Shown: piece by piece, positions 9,310 through 18,582 of the stretch
How positions within the stretch are numbered: the first letter of the stretch is position 1
Layout: every line of letters begins with the position of its first letter
Source: Moanibacter sp964542645
GTDB lineage: Bacteria > Verrucomicrobiota > Verrucomicrobiia > Opitutales > UBA2987
Assembly: GCA_964542645.1 (NCBI GenBank)
Contig: CAZIUG010000007.1
Location: 310,001-374,000 of the forward strand
Direction of reading: 5' to 3'
Length of the DNA: 64,000 nucleotides
Notes under the pieces: generated by a model
Told to the model about the DNA's origin: nothing
What the model saw: the letters and a program-made list of their open reading frames with translations, nothing else
Database searches by the model: none
Position numbers and translations under genes: made by a program

Positions 9310-10440
9310 TTAGATTTCAATCATCTCGAGGAATTTATCATTTGAATCTGTCTTGGCCAGTCTGGTAATGGCGGTTTCGGCTGCTTCATCGACTTTCATA
9401 TTCACGAGGGCCCGACGAAAAAAATGACAGCGGTCGAGTCTTTTTGAATCGAGCAGAAGCTCCTCTCTCCTTGTCCCTGAGGACGCAATGTCTATTGCAG
9501 GCCATAATCGAAGGTCGGCTACTTTTCGATCGAGGACCATCTCCATATTCCCTGTTCCCTTAAATTCCTGGAAAATGAGATCGTCCATCCGACTGCCAGT
9601 GTCAACCAACGCTGATGCTATTATCGTAATGCTCCCGGCCTCCTCGGTATTCCGGGCGGTCGAAAAAAGTTGCCTCGGTTTTTCCAGGGCACGTATGTCG
9701 AGACCTCCAGTCATCGTTCTCCCGCTACCAGCCTTAGACGCATTATGGGCCCGCGCGAGGCGAGTAAGGGAATCAAGCACTAAGACAACATCCTTTCCTA
9801 CTTCAGCTAATCTCTTTGCACGGTCGATTGCAATGTTGGCTACACGAAGATGGTTCTTCAAATCTTCATCGTTAGAAGAGGCGAACATCTCAGCTGGCAC
9901 GCTTCGCTGAATGTCTGTGACCTCCTCAGGCCGCTCATCGACAAGCAGAATCATTACATGACAATCTGCATGATTTTCCAGAACCCCCAGGGCAATATCT
10001 CTGAGCAAAGTAGTTTTACCGGTTCTAGGTGGAGCAACGATAAGACCTCTCTGTCCCCGACCAATTGGACAAAATATGTCCATCATCCGTACTGTCATTG
10101 CTCCATCTAACGTCTCCAGCCGAAGCCATTGGTCTGGAGTAATGGTCGTAAGTTGGCTGAAATCAGCTACCTTTTGTCGGTTTTCTACTGACAAACCATC
10201 GATGCTCTCAATATAGCGGAGTTTTGGATTGGGAAATCTATCCCCCTCCTGTGCTTGCCCAACTATCCAGCTACCCGTCTTAATCTTAAATCGACTTACC
10301 AAATCGCGGGGAAGGAAGGGGTCATCTCTTCTCGGTTTCCCGTTGTGTTCTGGATTGAGCAATTGCCCCGACTTATTCTGTTGCGGTTCAAAGATTCCTT
10401 CAACTCGGATGGTTTTGGACTGTGTGCTATTTTCGTGCAT
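9310..10440 (-). CDS. rho: Transcription termination factor Rho, short divergent form
   Basis: The 376-residue product carries the Rho hexameric ATPase core: P-loop APPRTGKT (136-143), Walker B LVLDSLTRLARAHN, the Q-loop region TMTGGLDIRALEKP and the R-loop KGTGNMEMVLDR. Rho loads on nascent RNA and terminates transcription. Compared with the usual roughly 419 residues it lacks the N-terminal helical domain. Its cold-shock-like primary RNA site is recognisable (VEGIF... DDPFLP...RFKIKTG), but the RNP motif normally reading GFGFLR is SGQLLN at about 24-29. The Lys before the P-loop Gly-Lys-Thr (Lys181 in E. coli) is Arg. It could be the housekeeping Rho of this lineage or a second, specialised copy. 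Confidence 0.9.
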   Translation of the reverse strand: MHENSTQSKTIRVEGIFEPQQNKSGQLLNPEHNGKPRRDDPFLPRDLVSRFKIKTGSWIVGQAQEGDRFPNPKLRYIESIDGLSVENRQKVADFSQLTTITPDQWLRLETLDGAMTVRMMDIFCPIGRGQRGLIVAPPRTGKTTLLRDIALGVLENHADCHVMILLVDERPEEVTDIQRSVPAEMFASSNDEDLKNHLRVANIAIDRAKRLAEVGKDVVLVLDSLTRLARAHNASKAGSGRTMTGGLDIRALEKPRQLFSTARNTEEAGSITIIASALVDTGSRMDDLIFQEFKGTGNMEMVLDRKVADLRLWPAIDIASSGTRREELLLDSKRLDRCHFFRRALVNMKVDEAAETAITRLAKTDSNDKFLEMIEI

Positions 10441-10671
10441 GTGAAAGTCGCGTCACTAGACAATTACCCGTTCTTGACAAGGACCGGCAATATCCTGAAG
10501 CAGGCAAATCTGCTCTGGCTAAAGGGACCGCCTAGCAAAATCTTCAGACGGGCTGATCCACGCAGCCTAGAAATCGGATCCTAGGATAATTAATACCTCT
10601 GTCAACGTCTCAGATTAGCATTGTCCGTGAACGATTGTCGGTTTTCAATCTTTGCTTCGTCGGATCATGCG

Positions 10672-10941
10672 ATGCATAACAAAACTGGAAATTCGATAAA
10701 GCTGATACCACCAAACTGGGACATGGTGAGTCAGCGACAAGTCTTTCGCACAATCTCGTTTTTAGCATCTTTGAGATTCCCAGCCTTTTATAGAGAATTC
10801 CAATGGGTTTTTGACCATGGTCTTGAGGCAGTGATTCTCTCGGGTGAGCGCGTGATTCCTTTAGATAAGTCTGTGGTCACATATTTTACCTACCCAAAGC
10901 GCTATAGAATTATCAGTGAATGTGGGATCGAAGTTGTTTAA
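10672..10941 (+). CDS. Possible 90-residue protein upstream of menA, unknown
   Basis: The frame is open from a TTG at 10621, with ATG codons at 10672 and 10723. The product has protein-like composition (RFPAFYREFQWVFDHG, VVTYFTYPKRYRIISECG) with a likely alpha/beta C-terminal half, no signal peptide and no motif I recognise. It ends 24 bases before the menA ATG on the same strand and could be the first gene of that unit. No good ribosome binding site precedes any of the starts, so it remains tentative. Confidence 0.35.
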   Translation: MHNKTGNSIKLIPPNWDMVSQRQVFRTISFLASLRFPAFYREFQWVFDHGLEAVILSGERVIPLDKSVVTYFTYPKRYRIISECGIEVV

Positions 10942-10965
10942 TTGATCGAAATTCGCATAACAATT

Positions 10966-11835
10966 ATGAAGGTCTGGATACTGGCAGCGCGACCTAAGAC
11001 TTTGCCCGCAGCTATTTCACCGATCCTGATAGGGATAGCATTAGCCTTCCGTGAAGGGACATTTGAAAAAGTTCCGGCAGTGCTCTGTCTTTTTTTTGCT
11101 ATCCTAGTTCAAATTGGGACAAACTTTGCGAACGACTATTTCGATCACGCCAAGGGCGCAGACACTGAAGATCGAATAGGACCAACACGCGCTGTTGCAG
11201 CAGGGCTAGTTGACCCTCTACTTATGCGACAAGCTTTTTGCGCAGTTTTCCTTCTCGCTTTCGTGGTTGGGTGTGGACTGATTTATTATGGAGGTTTGTG
11301 GTTACTAGCCGTAGGCATAGCCAGCATTCTCTCGGGAATCGCTTATACAGGAGGACCTTTCCCCTTCGGCTATCACGGACTTGGAGACCTTTTTGTCTTC
11401 TTGTTCTTCGGTATCATTGCCGTATCAGTTACCTTTTATACCCAAGCTGGTTATTTCTCGGTAATTTCCCTACTCCCAGCTACTGCTGCTGGATCTCTTG
11501 TTACAAATATTCTCGTTGTTAATAACTTTCGAGATATAGATTCGGATCGCCAAGCCGGGAAATCGACTTTGGCAGTTCGATTTGGACAGAATTTCTCCTT
11601 GCGCGAGTATCAGGTGAACTGCCTGATTGCGCTCGTCGTTCCAATAGTTCTATGGCGACTCGGTTTCGGACCTTGGATGCTCCTGCCTATAGTTTGTTGG
11701 CCTTGGAGCTTAGTTCTACGACGCAGATTGCAGGAGTTCCGAGGAAATCAACTGAATCAAGTTCTCGCTGATTCGGCACAATTTCTTTTTCTCTACAGTA
11801 TTCTGCTCTCAATTGGAATTGCACTCGGAAGGTGA
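10966..11835 (+). CDS. menA: 1,4-dihydroxy-2-naphthoate octaprenyltransferase
   Basis: This 289-residue UbiA-superfamily integral membrane prenyltransferase attaches the polyprenyl chain to dihydroxynaphthoate in menaquinone synthesis. The first Asp-rich motif appears as NFANDYFDHAKGADTEDR (about 59-77) and the second as NNFRDIDSDRQAGKSTLAVR. About eight hydrophobic segments follow the N-terminal ILAARPKTLPAAISPIL, which is the standard MenA opening. The ATG at 10966 matches that opening; a TTG eight codons earlier is in frame but adds only a non-homologous tail. No other men genes are nearby. Confidence 0.93.
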   Translation: MKVWILAARPKTLPAAISPILIGIALAFREGTFEKVPAVLCLFFAILVQIGTNFANDYFDHAKGADTEDRIGPTRAVAAGLVDPLLMRQAFCAVFLLAFVVGCGLIYYGGLWLLAVGIASILSGIAYTGGPFPFGYHGLGDLFVFLFFGIIAVSVTFYTQAGYFSVISLLPATAAGSLVTNILVVNNFRDIDSDRQAGKSTLAVRFGQNFSLREYQVNCLIALVVPIVLWRLGFGPWMLLPIVCWPWSLVLRRRLQEFRGNQLNQVLADSAQFLFLYSILLSIGIALGR

Positions 11836-11978
11836 GTCCTGCTCCTGGACTTGTCCGTTACTTCTATGTTTCTTCTAGCGAGTCAGAGGCGCTTACGATC
11901 AACAACCGTTTCCCCGGTTATATGCCTCGGTTCCCAAGGAAATCTTCCACAAAAAGTCACATTAAAGCCCATTCCAAA

Positions 11979-12329
11979 TCAGAGTTTGATGCCAAGCTTG
12001 GCCAGAGAGTAAATCATCAGGAAATAACAGGTCACAGTAACCGCGATTGAAATACCCAGACTAAAGTAAAATTCGAGTTGTTTCCTGAGGAGTAGGATTA
12101 AAGAGACGAATAGAACAAGAGATGGCAGAACTAACAAAAAAATACTCTTAGCCAGTGCGACAATTCGAGCTACATCTTTGGTTTCGTGATAAAGCCAAAT
12201 TATGCTTAAGACCGATACTAACGGTATTGATGCCAGTATCGCACCAATAAGTGAACTTCGCTTTGCCGCTTCCGAAATTGCGATAATGAGCACCACAGTG
12301 AGAACCACTTTTGCGAAATAATACCACAT
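11979..12329 (-). CDS. DUF3147-type inner-membrane protein
   Basis: This 116-residue protein has four hydrophobic segments and the family pattern AISEAAKRSSLIGAILASIP, then SVLSIIWLYHETKD, then a LVLPSLVLF segment. Proteins of this kind are small inner-membrane proteins without an assigned role. The start ATG at 12329 is clear from the opening MWYYFAKVVLTVVLIIA. It is convergent with menA and stands alone upstream of the glycolate oxidase genes. Confidence 0.8.
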   Translation of the reverse strand: MWYYFAKVVLTVVLIIAISEAAKRSSLIGAILASIPLVSVLSIIWLYHETKDVARIVALAKSIFLLVLPSLVLFVSLILLLRKQLEFYFSLGISIAVTVTCYFLMIYSLAKLGIKL

Positions 12330-12414
12330 TGAAATTAGATCAACCGGTTATATAGGTACTAAACAAAAATCAGTGCATAGGTGAAAAAAGCTTTCAGAGA
12401 AAGGATAACCGCAT

Positions 12415-13683
12415 TCAAGGAGACGCAATATTCCGGTAAGCTGCATCAAGCAGCTCCATTGTATGATAGATAGGCATATCCTGACCCAATAAATTGAGAT
12501 GTTTTCGTATTTGGGTCATACAACCGATATTTCCAGTTACAATAGCTTCAGGCTGGGTTGATAAGAGATTCCGGGCTTTTCTCTCTCCGAGCTGGTTGGC
12601 CAAATCGGGCTGATCGATATTGTAGGTGCCAGCGGATCCGCAACAGAGCTCCCACTCAGGAGGCTCGAGAAGAGTTAAATTCGGGATTCCCGAAAGAAGT
12701 TCCCTCGGGGCAATACGTTCCTTCTGGGCATGCGCCAAATGGCAGGCGTCATGGTAAACAACTCGAGTTGGTTCAATCGAATTCTCCGGAGGACTGAATC
12801 CGAGAGAGTGAAGAAAACTACTCACATCAATGGTTTTTTTTGACAAAGAAATCGCTTCCGGCTCCTCTGCCTTTCCCTTAAATAGAAGACCGTATTCACG
12901 CATTCCAGATCCGCAGCCAGCAGCGTTAGTAACGATCGCATCGATGTCGGTCGGGAATGCACTCAAGTTCTTTCGCGCCACCGCACGGGCCTGTTTTTCC
13001 TCACCGATATGCATGGCTAAGGCACCACAGCATGCTTGTTTACTAGGAACAAGAACATCGACACCGTTCCGATTGAGAACCCCTATGGTGGCAAGATTAA
13101 TGTTGGGGCCTATAACCTGTTGTGCACAACCGGCGAGCAGCGCTACTCGGGCTCTCCGTTTTCCCATAGCAGGATAGAAGTTTGAAAGAGCGGTTGAGTC
13201 CGACAGCTTCCCAGGGAGCAATTCGAGTCCGGCCCGCAGCTGTGCGGGAAATAGATGTTTGAAAGGTCGAAAGATAATCCCGAAAAACACTGCCACTCGA
13301 AATCGCTGCGGGTACGGCAAGATCCGCATTAAAACAAGGCGGCGCAGACGTTCAATTAAGCCTCTTTTCGACTCTTTTTCAGACAATGCCCGAAAGGGTG
13401 TAAGAAGGTCACCGTACTCGACACCGGAGGGGCAGGCAGTGACACAGGAAACACAACCCAGGCAATGGTCGATATAGGGTCTGGCTAACTCCGCATCTAG
13501 GTTGCCCTCCATCACTTCTTTCATAAGAATGATGCGGCCGCGAGGCGAGTCCATCTCCTCTCCCATGGTAACGTAGGTGGGACAAGTCGGGAGACAGAAA
13601 CCGCAATGAACGCAAGCTTCCACAGCTTTAACCATTGCGTCACCTTGGGGACCCAAATGTTCCTTTAGGATCTTATGCTGCAT
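12415..13683 (-). CDS. glcF: Glycolate oxidase iron-sulfur subunit
   Basis: This 422-residue protein carries electrons from the flavin subunits of glycolate dehydrogenase to the membrane quinone pool. Two 4Fe-4S ferredoxin motifs are near the N-terminus (CVHCGFCLPTCP and CLGCVSCVTACPSG), followed by two CCG domains (GCAQQVIGP with ACCGALAMH; YHDACHLAHAQ with WELCCGSAG). It is the third gene of a same-strand set with glcD and glcE, the standard order, 61 bases after glcE. The complex converts glycolate to glyoxylate, a common use of algal photorespiratory exudate. Confidence 0.95.
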   Translation of the reverse strand: MQHKILKEHLGPQGDAMVKAVEACVHCGFCLPTCPTYVTMGEEMDSPRGRIILMKEVMEGNLDAELARPYIDHCLGCVSCVTACPSGVEYGDLLTPFRALSEKESKRGLIERLRRLVLMRILPYPQRFRVAVFFGIIFRPFKHLFPAQLRAGLELLPGKLSDSTALSNFYPAMGKRRARVALLAGCAQQVIGPNINLATIGVLNRNGVDVLVPSKQACCGALAMHIGEEKQARAVARKNLSAFPTDIDAIVTNAAGCGSGMREYGLLFKGKAEEPEAISLSKKTIDVSSFLHSLGFSPPENSIEPTRVVYHDACHLAHAQKERIAPRELLSGIPNLTLLEPPEWELCCGSAGTYNIDQPDLANQLGERKARNLLSTQPEAIVTGNIGCMTQIRKHLNLLGQDMPIYHTMELLDAAYRNIASP

Positions 13684-13744
13684 TTAGTCAGCTTATCTCG
13701 TTAGTAGTTAAAAAAGATCGGTGCTATTCGCCACCATGTCGTAA

Positions 13745-14848
13745 TTATAAAAAGGGAAGAAATCTGTCATCAGGGTCGATTGCGCTCTTTATTCGATTCA
13801 GAAAAAACCGTCCCGGATAGGCACCGATCAGAGGCGATACGTTTTCACCTAAGAAGACAAGTGCAGAGAAACCCAGTGTCTTAAGGTCCTCTCCAAATGC
13901 AACCACACTTTCCGAGTTTGGGAGTCCAACCCAGGCGACCCTACCACCGGCACCATATCTTCGCATAGCAGATCTATTATTGAGCAAATTTTCAATTTCA
14001 GAAATACGCGGCGGCGAGATTGGCATCTTAAGGAGGGTTGGATAGTTTTCAGTGTTCTTAAATTCACGGAAATTTTGCCACAGAAGCCCTTCGGAACGCC
14101 CCGAAAAGACTTCACCCGTTATCCTTAGGAGGCTCTGAATACGTGAAATACGCGCGGCAAAAGAAGTCTTGAGCCCTCCGATCCGAACATAAAGTGTAGC
14201 ATCAGATTCTAGTTCGAGACCAGCGAGATCAAGAGATTGGGAGATTAACAATATGATTGCATCTTTCGCATGATCAATAGATTGGAACTCAAATCTCAAA
14301 GTCTGGAAATCTTCTGGGTTGGGAAAGACCTTGAAGGTAACTTCCGTTAGAATGCCTAGCCGTCCAATGCTGCCGACCATTAATTTAGGCAAATCAAAGC
14401 CCGCTGAATTCTTCACGACCTTTCCACCCCCTCTAATTTGAATACCGCGTCCGTCGACGAATCGAACTCCTAGAATGAAGTCGCGGATCCCCCCATACCT
14501 TTGACTTCCCGGTCCAGACAGACCTGATGCAACAACTCCTCCAATCGTTGCCCCTCTCTCTACTAATGGAGGGTCAAAAGGGAGAGACTGTCCGTTTGTC
14601 TCAAGTTCCGTTTGGATCAAGGCAACAGACGTCCCCGACTTGACGGTGATTGTGAATTCTTCCGGCGCATATTCGACGATACCGCTAAGTTTTTCCAATC
14701 GCATGCAAATACAATCCTCCGGAAGATGCGAGAGCCCTGACTTGGTCCCACACCCGATGGGTTGGACTCTCCGATGAGTCCGAACAATCTCGGAAATTTC
14801 ATCTGCCGCTTCCGGATAGAAGCCGTTTTTTAGATCCTTTGTTGACAT
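13745..14848 (-). CDS. glcE: Glycolate oxidase FAD-binding subunit
   Basis: This 367-residue protein has a PCMH-type FAD-binding domain, visible as VQPIGCGTKSGL, FDPPLVERGATIGGVVASGL SGPG-type motifs, and RDFILGVRFVDGRG with GGKVVKNSAGFDLPKL. It is shorter than GlcD and lacks the large C-terminal domain, as expected for GlcE. It sits between glcD and glcF on the same strand, 115 bases after glcD, and forms the heterotrimeric glycolate dehydrogenase with them. Confidence 0.93.
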   Translation of the reverse strand: MSTKDLKNGFYPEAADEISEIVRTHRRVQPIGCGTKSGLSHLPEDCICMRLEKLSGIVEYAPEEFTITVKSGTSVALIQTELETNGQSLPFDPPLVERGATIGGVVASGLSGPGSQRYGGIRDFILGVRFVDGRGIQIRGGGKVVKNSAGFDLPKLMVGSIGRLGILTEVTFKVFPNPEDFQTLRFEFQSIDHAKDAIILLISQSLDLAGLELESDATLYVRIGGLKTSFAARISRIQSLLRITGEVFSGRSEGLLWQNFREFKNTENYPTLLKMPISPPRISEIENLLNNRSAMRRYGAGGRVAWVGLPNSESVVAFGEDLKTLGFSALVFLGENVSPLIGAYPGRFFLNRIKSAIDPDDRFLPFL

Positions 14849-14963
14849 CCAGACGTAACCCTCAACGGGGAAAATAGTTATCCTATTGAGTGGTGTGGGA
14901 AAAATTTAGAACTTTGAACAAGATAAAATCTTAAGACGAATGGCATTTTCAAGATATACTGAG

Positions 14964-16403
14964 TTATTCTCTTGAGAGAATTCCTGCTTTTTCAAGGGGA
15001 TGTGGACCTTTTAAGGAAAGAGCGGGCGCATCGCCACCGGGAAACATTTTACCCCGATTAGAGATCTCTTTTGGATCGATGGAGCGGCGAATCTCTTTCA
15101 TGAGCTGAATGTCCTCGAGAGAAAACATCTCGGAAAGATAATCCTTTTTTTCCATTCCCACCCCATGTTCGCCTGTAATTGATCCACCCAATTTGACACA
15201 CAGCTGAATGATTTCTCCAGCGAGCTCTTCAGCTAATTCCAGCTCCCCCTCATTCAGTCCGTTGTATAGGATTAGAGGATGAAGATTTCCATCACCGGCG
15301 TGAAATACATTTGCCACGCGAATACCATGTTTTTGACTTAGTTTCTCGATTTCCACGAGTGCTTCTCCCAGTCTTGTTCGTGGAACGACTCCATCTTGGA
15401 CAATAAAGTCGGGGCTGAGGCGTCCTACGGCAGAGAAGCAGCTTTTTCTTCCCTTCCAAAAATTTATCCGTTCCTCTTCACTCACAGCTACACGTGTTTC
15501 GTAGGCCCCAGTCTCAGTGATGAGCGCATTCAACCTCTCGTAATCTCCTTCGACAGCGTCTTTTTCACCATCGAGTTCAACCAAAAGAAGTGCCGCTGCA
15601 TTTTTAGGATAACCAGCGTTAACGGCTGCCTCTGCGGCTTCGACAGAGAGTTGATCCATAATTTCGATAGCCCCAGGGAGGAGACCGGAAGACACAACGC
15701 TAGAAACAGCATTGCCGGCATCCTCAAGGGAACGGTAGGCCGCCAGAACCGTTCGATAGTGTTCTGGTTTAGGCGAGAGCCTGAGAGTGATTTCCAGTGC
15801 GATTCCAAAAAGTCCCTCGTTCCCGCAAAACAAGCCAGCTAAATCCGGTCCAACAAATTCCAGACTCTCGTTACCGAATTCCCCAACTTCGCCATCCGGT
15901 AGTACACCCTTAATTTTAAGTATGTGGTTTGCTGTCATTCCGTATTTGAGACAGTGGGCTCCCCCGGAATTAAAAGCGACGTTACCTCCGATAGTGCAAA
16001 TTTGCTGACTGCTAGGATCAGGCGCATAGTAGAGGCCGTAATGAGCTGCAGACGCCGATACGTTTAAATTAATCACACCTGGTTCAACAACCGCGATGCT
16101 CGCCTCCGGATCCAGTTTAAGGATCCGGTTCATACGATTCATCCCGATCACAATTCCCTCAGCGTTCGGAAGGGAACCTCCGGACAGACTGGTCCCACTG
16201 CCGCGTGCGACGAAAGGTATAGCATATTGGTGACAAAGACGAACCGTCTCGATAACTTCCTTCTGGTTTTCCGGCAGGACCACTGCGAGAGGACGAGCCC
16301 GGAAAGCAGTCAGTCCGTCAGATTCGTAGGGTGTAATCTCCGCAGATTCGTTAAGGAAGCGGTTCGGCGGGTAAATTCGGCTAAGATCGGAGAGGAAGGA
16401 CAT
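14964..16403 (-). CDS. glcD: Glycolate oxidase subunit GlcD (FAD-linked)
   Basis: This is the catalytic FAD subunit, about 479 residues from the ATG at 16403 (MSFLSDLSRIYPP). The reading frame is open 56 codons further upstream, but that extension is not like the family, so the inner ATG is preferred. The FAD domain shows VPFVARGSGTSLSGGSLP and TIGGNVAFNSGGAHCLKYG. The C-terminal FAD-oxidase domain has VFHAGDGNLHPLIL and GGSITGEHGVGMEKKDYL, both diagnostic. It oxidises glycolate (and related 2-hydroxy acids) and is first in the glcDEF unit. Confidence 0.95.
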   Translation of the reverse strand: MSFLSDLSRIYPPNRFLNESAEITPYESDGLTAFRARPLAVVLPENQKEVIETVRLCHQYAIPFVARGSGTSLSGGSLPNAEGIVIGMNRMNRILKLDPEASIAVVEPGVINLNVSASAAHYGLYYAPDPSSQQICTIGGNVAFNSGGAHCLKYGMTANHILKIKGVLPDGEVGEFGNESLEFVGPDLAGLFCGNEGLFGIALEITLRLSPKPEHYRTVLAAYRSLEDAGNAVSSVVSSGLLPGAIEIMDQLSVEAAEAAVNAGYPKNAAALLLVELDGEKDAVEGDYERLNALITETGAYETRVAVSEEERINFWKGRKSCFSAVGRLSPDFIVQDGVVPRTRLGEALVEIEKLSQKHGIRVANVFHAGDGNLHPLILYNGLNEGELELAEELAGEIIQLCVKLGGSITGEHGVGMEKKDYLSEMFSLEDIQLMKEIRRSIDPKEISNRGKMFPGGDAPALSLKGPHPLEKAGILSRE

Positions 16404-16665
16404 CGAGTCAATCTGCAGCAAAATAGGTTGTAGATTTCTGCTAGGTTTAATTCCTCGAATTCCATTACCTCTTAATCCTAAAGTCGAACTCTTTGAGAAC
16501 CGGGATTCTTGGGATCCGAAACATAAAAACAAATCGGGTAAATACAAAACCCCACACCCAATTGATCTCACCTAGGCGGGATTGGAGAGGATTCGCCTCC
16601 GATTCTAAAGACAAATTTTGTGCCCAGGATTTCTGAAATAAGTACGCTTAAATTCACCGGACGCA

Positions 16666-17835
16666 TTAGTCAAAAATGACACTGCCTACTCGATTTTTTT
16701 CTACAAAGTCCCAATTAATCTCGACCCCGAGTCCTGGTCCCTGCGGAACAACAACATGACCGTCTTTCCCAATATTGTGGAGTTCATCGAGAAATTCGGC
16801 AGGATAAATAGGGGGTTTCGTATTCTCCACTTTTGGGTTCAGGAGTCCATACTCGTAATAGTTTGTATTGCGAACTGCCGCGATACAGTGGCGATGAGGT
16901 AATCCGCCGCCGTGGAATTCAACATCGAGCCCGAATCCCTCGGCAGCGTGGGCTATCTTCATCGCACCAGTGATGCCTCCATCCTCAAAAACACCCGTCC
17001 GGACAAAATCAGTCCCCCCATTGACGATGAAGTCGACGTGCTGTTCAAGTCCGTTAACATGTTCGGTCTGAAGGATGGGGGTTTTGAGCAAACCGCGTAG
17101 TTTTTTGTGCCCAAAGATCGACACTCCTCCGTCTTTGTAGGCATCCTCGAGCCAAAAAAATGATTCTTCATCGCAGGCGCGGCCCACTTTCAAGGCGTCA
17201 GCCCATGTTTCTAGTTCACAGGCTGGATCAACCATCAAATCCATACGATGACCGACTCTCTGACCTACCGCGTGAATCGTTTCCACCTCCCGCCTAGAAG
17301 ATGTATCTCCCCAGCCATGAATCTTAAAAGCAGAAAACCCCAATTCACCGCACTCTTCAGCAAAATCCGCATAGGCTTCTGGCGAATCGAGCCCCCCACT
17401 TTGGTCTCCGTGATATGTGCTAGCGTATGCAGGGAGCCTCGTCTTATAACCACCCAGCAGTTGATAGATAGGAGCGTCGTACGCCTTACCCGCTAAATCC
17501 CAAAGGGCAACGTCAATCATGCTAATGGCAGTGCGATCCGTATGACGCAGCCCTCTTTTTAGGTCGTTGTAGATTTTCTCTCTTTCGAAAGGATTTTTGC
17601 CGATTAGATAACTTGAGATAGACTTCAGATCACTCTTTGCTTTCGCTTCTCCATAGGTTATCGGATATTCTCCCCTAAGGCCAGTGTCTGTGTGAACAGT
17701 TAGTATTACCGGCTGCCGGGTCATCGCACTTCCCTTCTCGTAGACCTGGTTAAATCCATTGTAATCACACCCCAGATTCTCTATACGATATTCAAAGGAG
17801 GTAAGCTCGAGTTTTTTAATTCTGGGTGTTTTCAT
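16666..17835 (-). CDS. Enolase-superfamily sugar-acid dehydratase (mandelate racemase/muconate lactonising fold)
   Basis: This 389-residue protein has an N-terminal capping domain and a (beta/alpha)7-beta barrel. Metal ligands are visible as VDPACE, WLEDAY and TEHVNG, and the second-strand base motif is K-I-H (AFKIHGWG). HGGGLPHRHC marks the seventh-strand region with the general-base His. A KxH arrangement occurs in several acid-sugar dehydratase groups rather than in mandelate racemase itself (KxK). It probably dehydrates an acid sugar to a 2-keto-3-deoxy acid, the kind of product a DapA/NanA-family aldolase such as the one at the window start would cleave. That link is inference. It lies on the same strand as glcDEF, upstream of it, separated by about 260 bases. 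Confidence 0.85.
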   Translation of the reverse strand: MKTPRIKKLELTSFEYRIENLGCDYNGFNQVYEKGSAMTRQPVILTVHTDTGLRGEYPITYGEAKAKSDLKSISSYLIGKNPFEREKIYNDLKRGLRHTDRTAISMIDVALWDLAGKAYDAPIYQLLGGYKTRLPAYASTYHGDQSGGLDSPEAYADFAEECGELGFSAFKIHGWGDTSSRREVETIHAVGQRVGHRMDLMVDPACELETWADALKVGRACDEESFFWLEDAYKDGGVSIFGHKKLRGLLKTPILQTEHVNGLEQHVDFIVNGGTDFVRTGVFEDGGITGAMKIAHAAEGFGLDVEFHGGGLPHRHCIAAVRNTNYYEYGLLNPKVENTKPPIYPAEFLDELHNIGKDGHVVVPQGPGLGVEINWDFVEKNRVGSVIFD

Positions 17836-18221
17836 TTTATTGCTCTCTTAAATATACGCTCTCCTAATCCTTAAATTTTAGCATCCCGATTTGCAAACTC
17901 TCTCTGTGCATTCTTCCTGAGACCCAGAACTTCCAGGGATCGTCACTCTATTTCTAACCAAGACGCTTACTTCCTAAAGCACTAAGGTTAGTGAATGCCA
18001 CCCACAAAATCTAGATCGTCAATAGTGTCCAATTAGGTGAGTCTACAAAACCTACTACTCTCCCTAGACCAAGGATAAGAACGGAAACACGATTCAGAAT
18101 AAAACGATTGGAATTAAGTTTCGTCCCGAAAGCTTGGTAATAGTGAGCCCATTATCCCGGACAAGCATCCCCGGGAGCCATCGAGTAGCTGGGAGTCACA
18201 ATGGACCGCACAACAGGTGCT
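17836..18221. other. Intergenic gap, nothing recognised
   Basis: About 385 bases upstream of the enolase-superfamily gene and downstream of the 84-residue reverse-strand gene. It has no open frame of protein character and no strong inverted repeat. It should hold the promoter of the enolase-superfamily gene, but no box is clear enough to place. Confidence 0.4.
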
Positions 18222-18476
18222 TCAACAAGATGGAGTATTTTTTGCCAAGAGATCAGCTAACTCATTTGGTTCGACCGATTCAAGTTCTTTGCCGCGTTCC
18301 TCGAGCGCTTCAAAAGTTTTAACCACAGTTTCAGTCATATTCTCATGAGTTTCCTCAGAGCCACCGACGATCGAAAACTTCTCCGCTAAAGTGATACGCT
18401 TGTGCCCATCTTTGTTATCGAGGCCTACACCAAGAAGATGTCCCTTCGCTCCATCCTTTGACGGTTTTTCTCTCAC
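18222..18476 (-). CDS. Small conserved-looking protein with GGSEETHE motif
   Basis: The 84-residue product starts at GTG 18476. Its central part reads LGVGLDNKDGHKRITLAEKF then VGGSEETHENMTETVVKTFE, followed by a charged helix and a Cys-containing tail. I associate this motif set with small uncharacterised proteins of Verrucomicrobiota and Planctomycetota, from memory and without a search. The sequence is strongly patterned, with a His/Asp/Glu-rich core that could bind metal. No signal peptide is present. The function is unknown. Confidence 0.7.
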   Translation of the reverse strand: MREKPSKDGAKGHLLGVGLDNKDGHKRITLAEKFSIVGGSEETHENMTETVVKTFEALEERGKELESVEPNELADLLAKNTPSC

Positions 18477-18582
18477 GGGCCCTAAAGTGTAGTCTCTTGC
18501 AGATTAATCAAGAAAGATTTATCCTTCAGAATTTCTAACTTGTGACGATCTTTGCTTTGCGGCAAAGCCTTGGGCCTAAAAA

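Noticed and set aside
11832..12050. Forward open frame of 72 codons starting in the menA stop
   Set aside because: Overlaps the reverse-strand DUF3147 gene at its end, is rich in Ser/Lys/His and shows no motif.
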